DNA from: Pseudomonas tritici
Lineage (GTDB): Bacteria > Pseudomonadota > Gammaproteobacteria > Pseudomonadales > Pseudomonadaceae
Direction of reading: 5' to 3'
Assembly (NCBI RefSeq): GCF_014268275.3
Contig: NZ_CP077084.1
Span: 3,162,001-3,226,000, forward strand
Length of the DNA: 64,000 nucleotides
The notes below the pieces were generated by a model, which worked only from the letters and a program-made list of their open reading frames with translations, was not told the origin of the DNA and searched no databases. The translations under genes were made by a program, and so were the position numbers. Every line of letters begins with the position of its first letter. Within the stretch, counting starts at the first letter, position 1. Shown here piece by piece: positions 63,506-64,000 of this stretch.

Positions 63506-64000
<495 letters not shown>

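Overview
The window is chromosomal DNA from a Pseudomonas of the fluorescens complex. The protein sequences of PssA, EfeUOB, MexEF-OprN, MexS, MexT and phosphoglucomutase read as typical Pseudomonas orthologues. GC is high, and fluorescens-type REP elements (GTGGGAGC / GCTCCCAC) lie near 56.8 and 60.3 kb. I saw no rRNA, tRNA or CRISPR array.

Layout. 0.1-1.5 kb: phosphatidylserine synthase. 1.5-5.7 kb: an Efe iron-uptake operon behind a Fur box. 5.9-7.5 kb: an AraC regulator and a small secreted protein. 7.7-13.5 kb: the mexE-mexF-oprN efflux operon (minus strand). 13.8-20.7 kb: small regulator/oxidoreductase units (TetR-SDR-quinone oxidoreductase, LysR-RidA, XRE-EamA) with gene remnants (transketolase C-half, ClbS-like start). 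20.9-36.5 kb: an accessory block with a GNAT-like protein, chorismate mutase, a dehydrogenase/hydrolase fusion, LysR, MFS, SDR, a copper-type two-component system facing a cytochrome b plus molybdopterin oxidoreductase, and an AraC-SDR pair. 36.5-49.3 kb: a second accessory block with ParDE, a 5'-nucleotidase, an IS3 remnant, a three-gene helicase/topoisomerase-like operon, unknown genes and a broken thioesterase. 49.3-51.5 kb: mexT and divergent mexS. 52.2-64 kb: an unknown gene overlapping a MocR-type regulator, pgm, pirin, a UvrD-like helicase, DUF1652, an AraC regulator, and a FAD oxidase-cupin-polyamine-binding-protein cluster cut by the window end.

Two results stand out. First, mexT (49.3 kb) and mexEF-oprN (from 13.5 kb) are on the same strand but about 36 kb apart. 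In P. aeruginosa mexT directly precedes mexE. The last 30 bp of mexT occur twice more, at 20921-20950 and 36497-36526, each next to the degenerate C-terminal codons of a tyrosine integrase. The simplest reading is that at least two integrative elements inserted in succession into the mexT 3' end, each restoring the gene and leaving the old tail behind. MexT-type boxes are still found about 77 nt upstream of both mexE and mexS.

Second, the element next to mexT carries an operon (39486-46676) of a 1718-residue protein joining a Upf1-like SF1 helicase to type IA topoisomerase segments (TOPRIM, LQKLYE, LYDLI, GRPST), an overlapping 340-residue protein carrying the topoisomerase active-site motif ITYPRTD that the large protein lacks, and an overlapping beta-propeller-like protein. 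This looks like a split, rearranged, reverse-gyrase-like machine on a mobile element. I know of no described system with this layout. Its function (defence, element maintenance or other) is inference.
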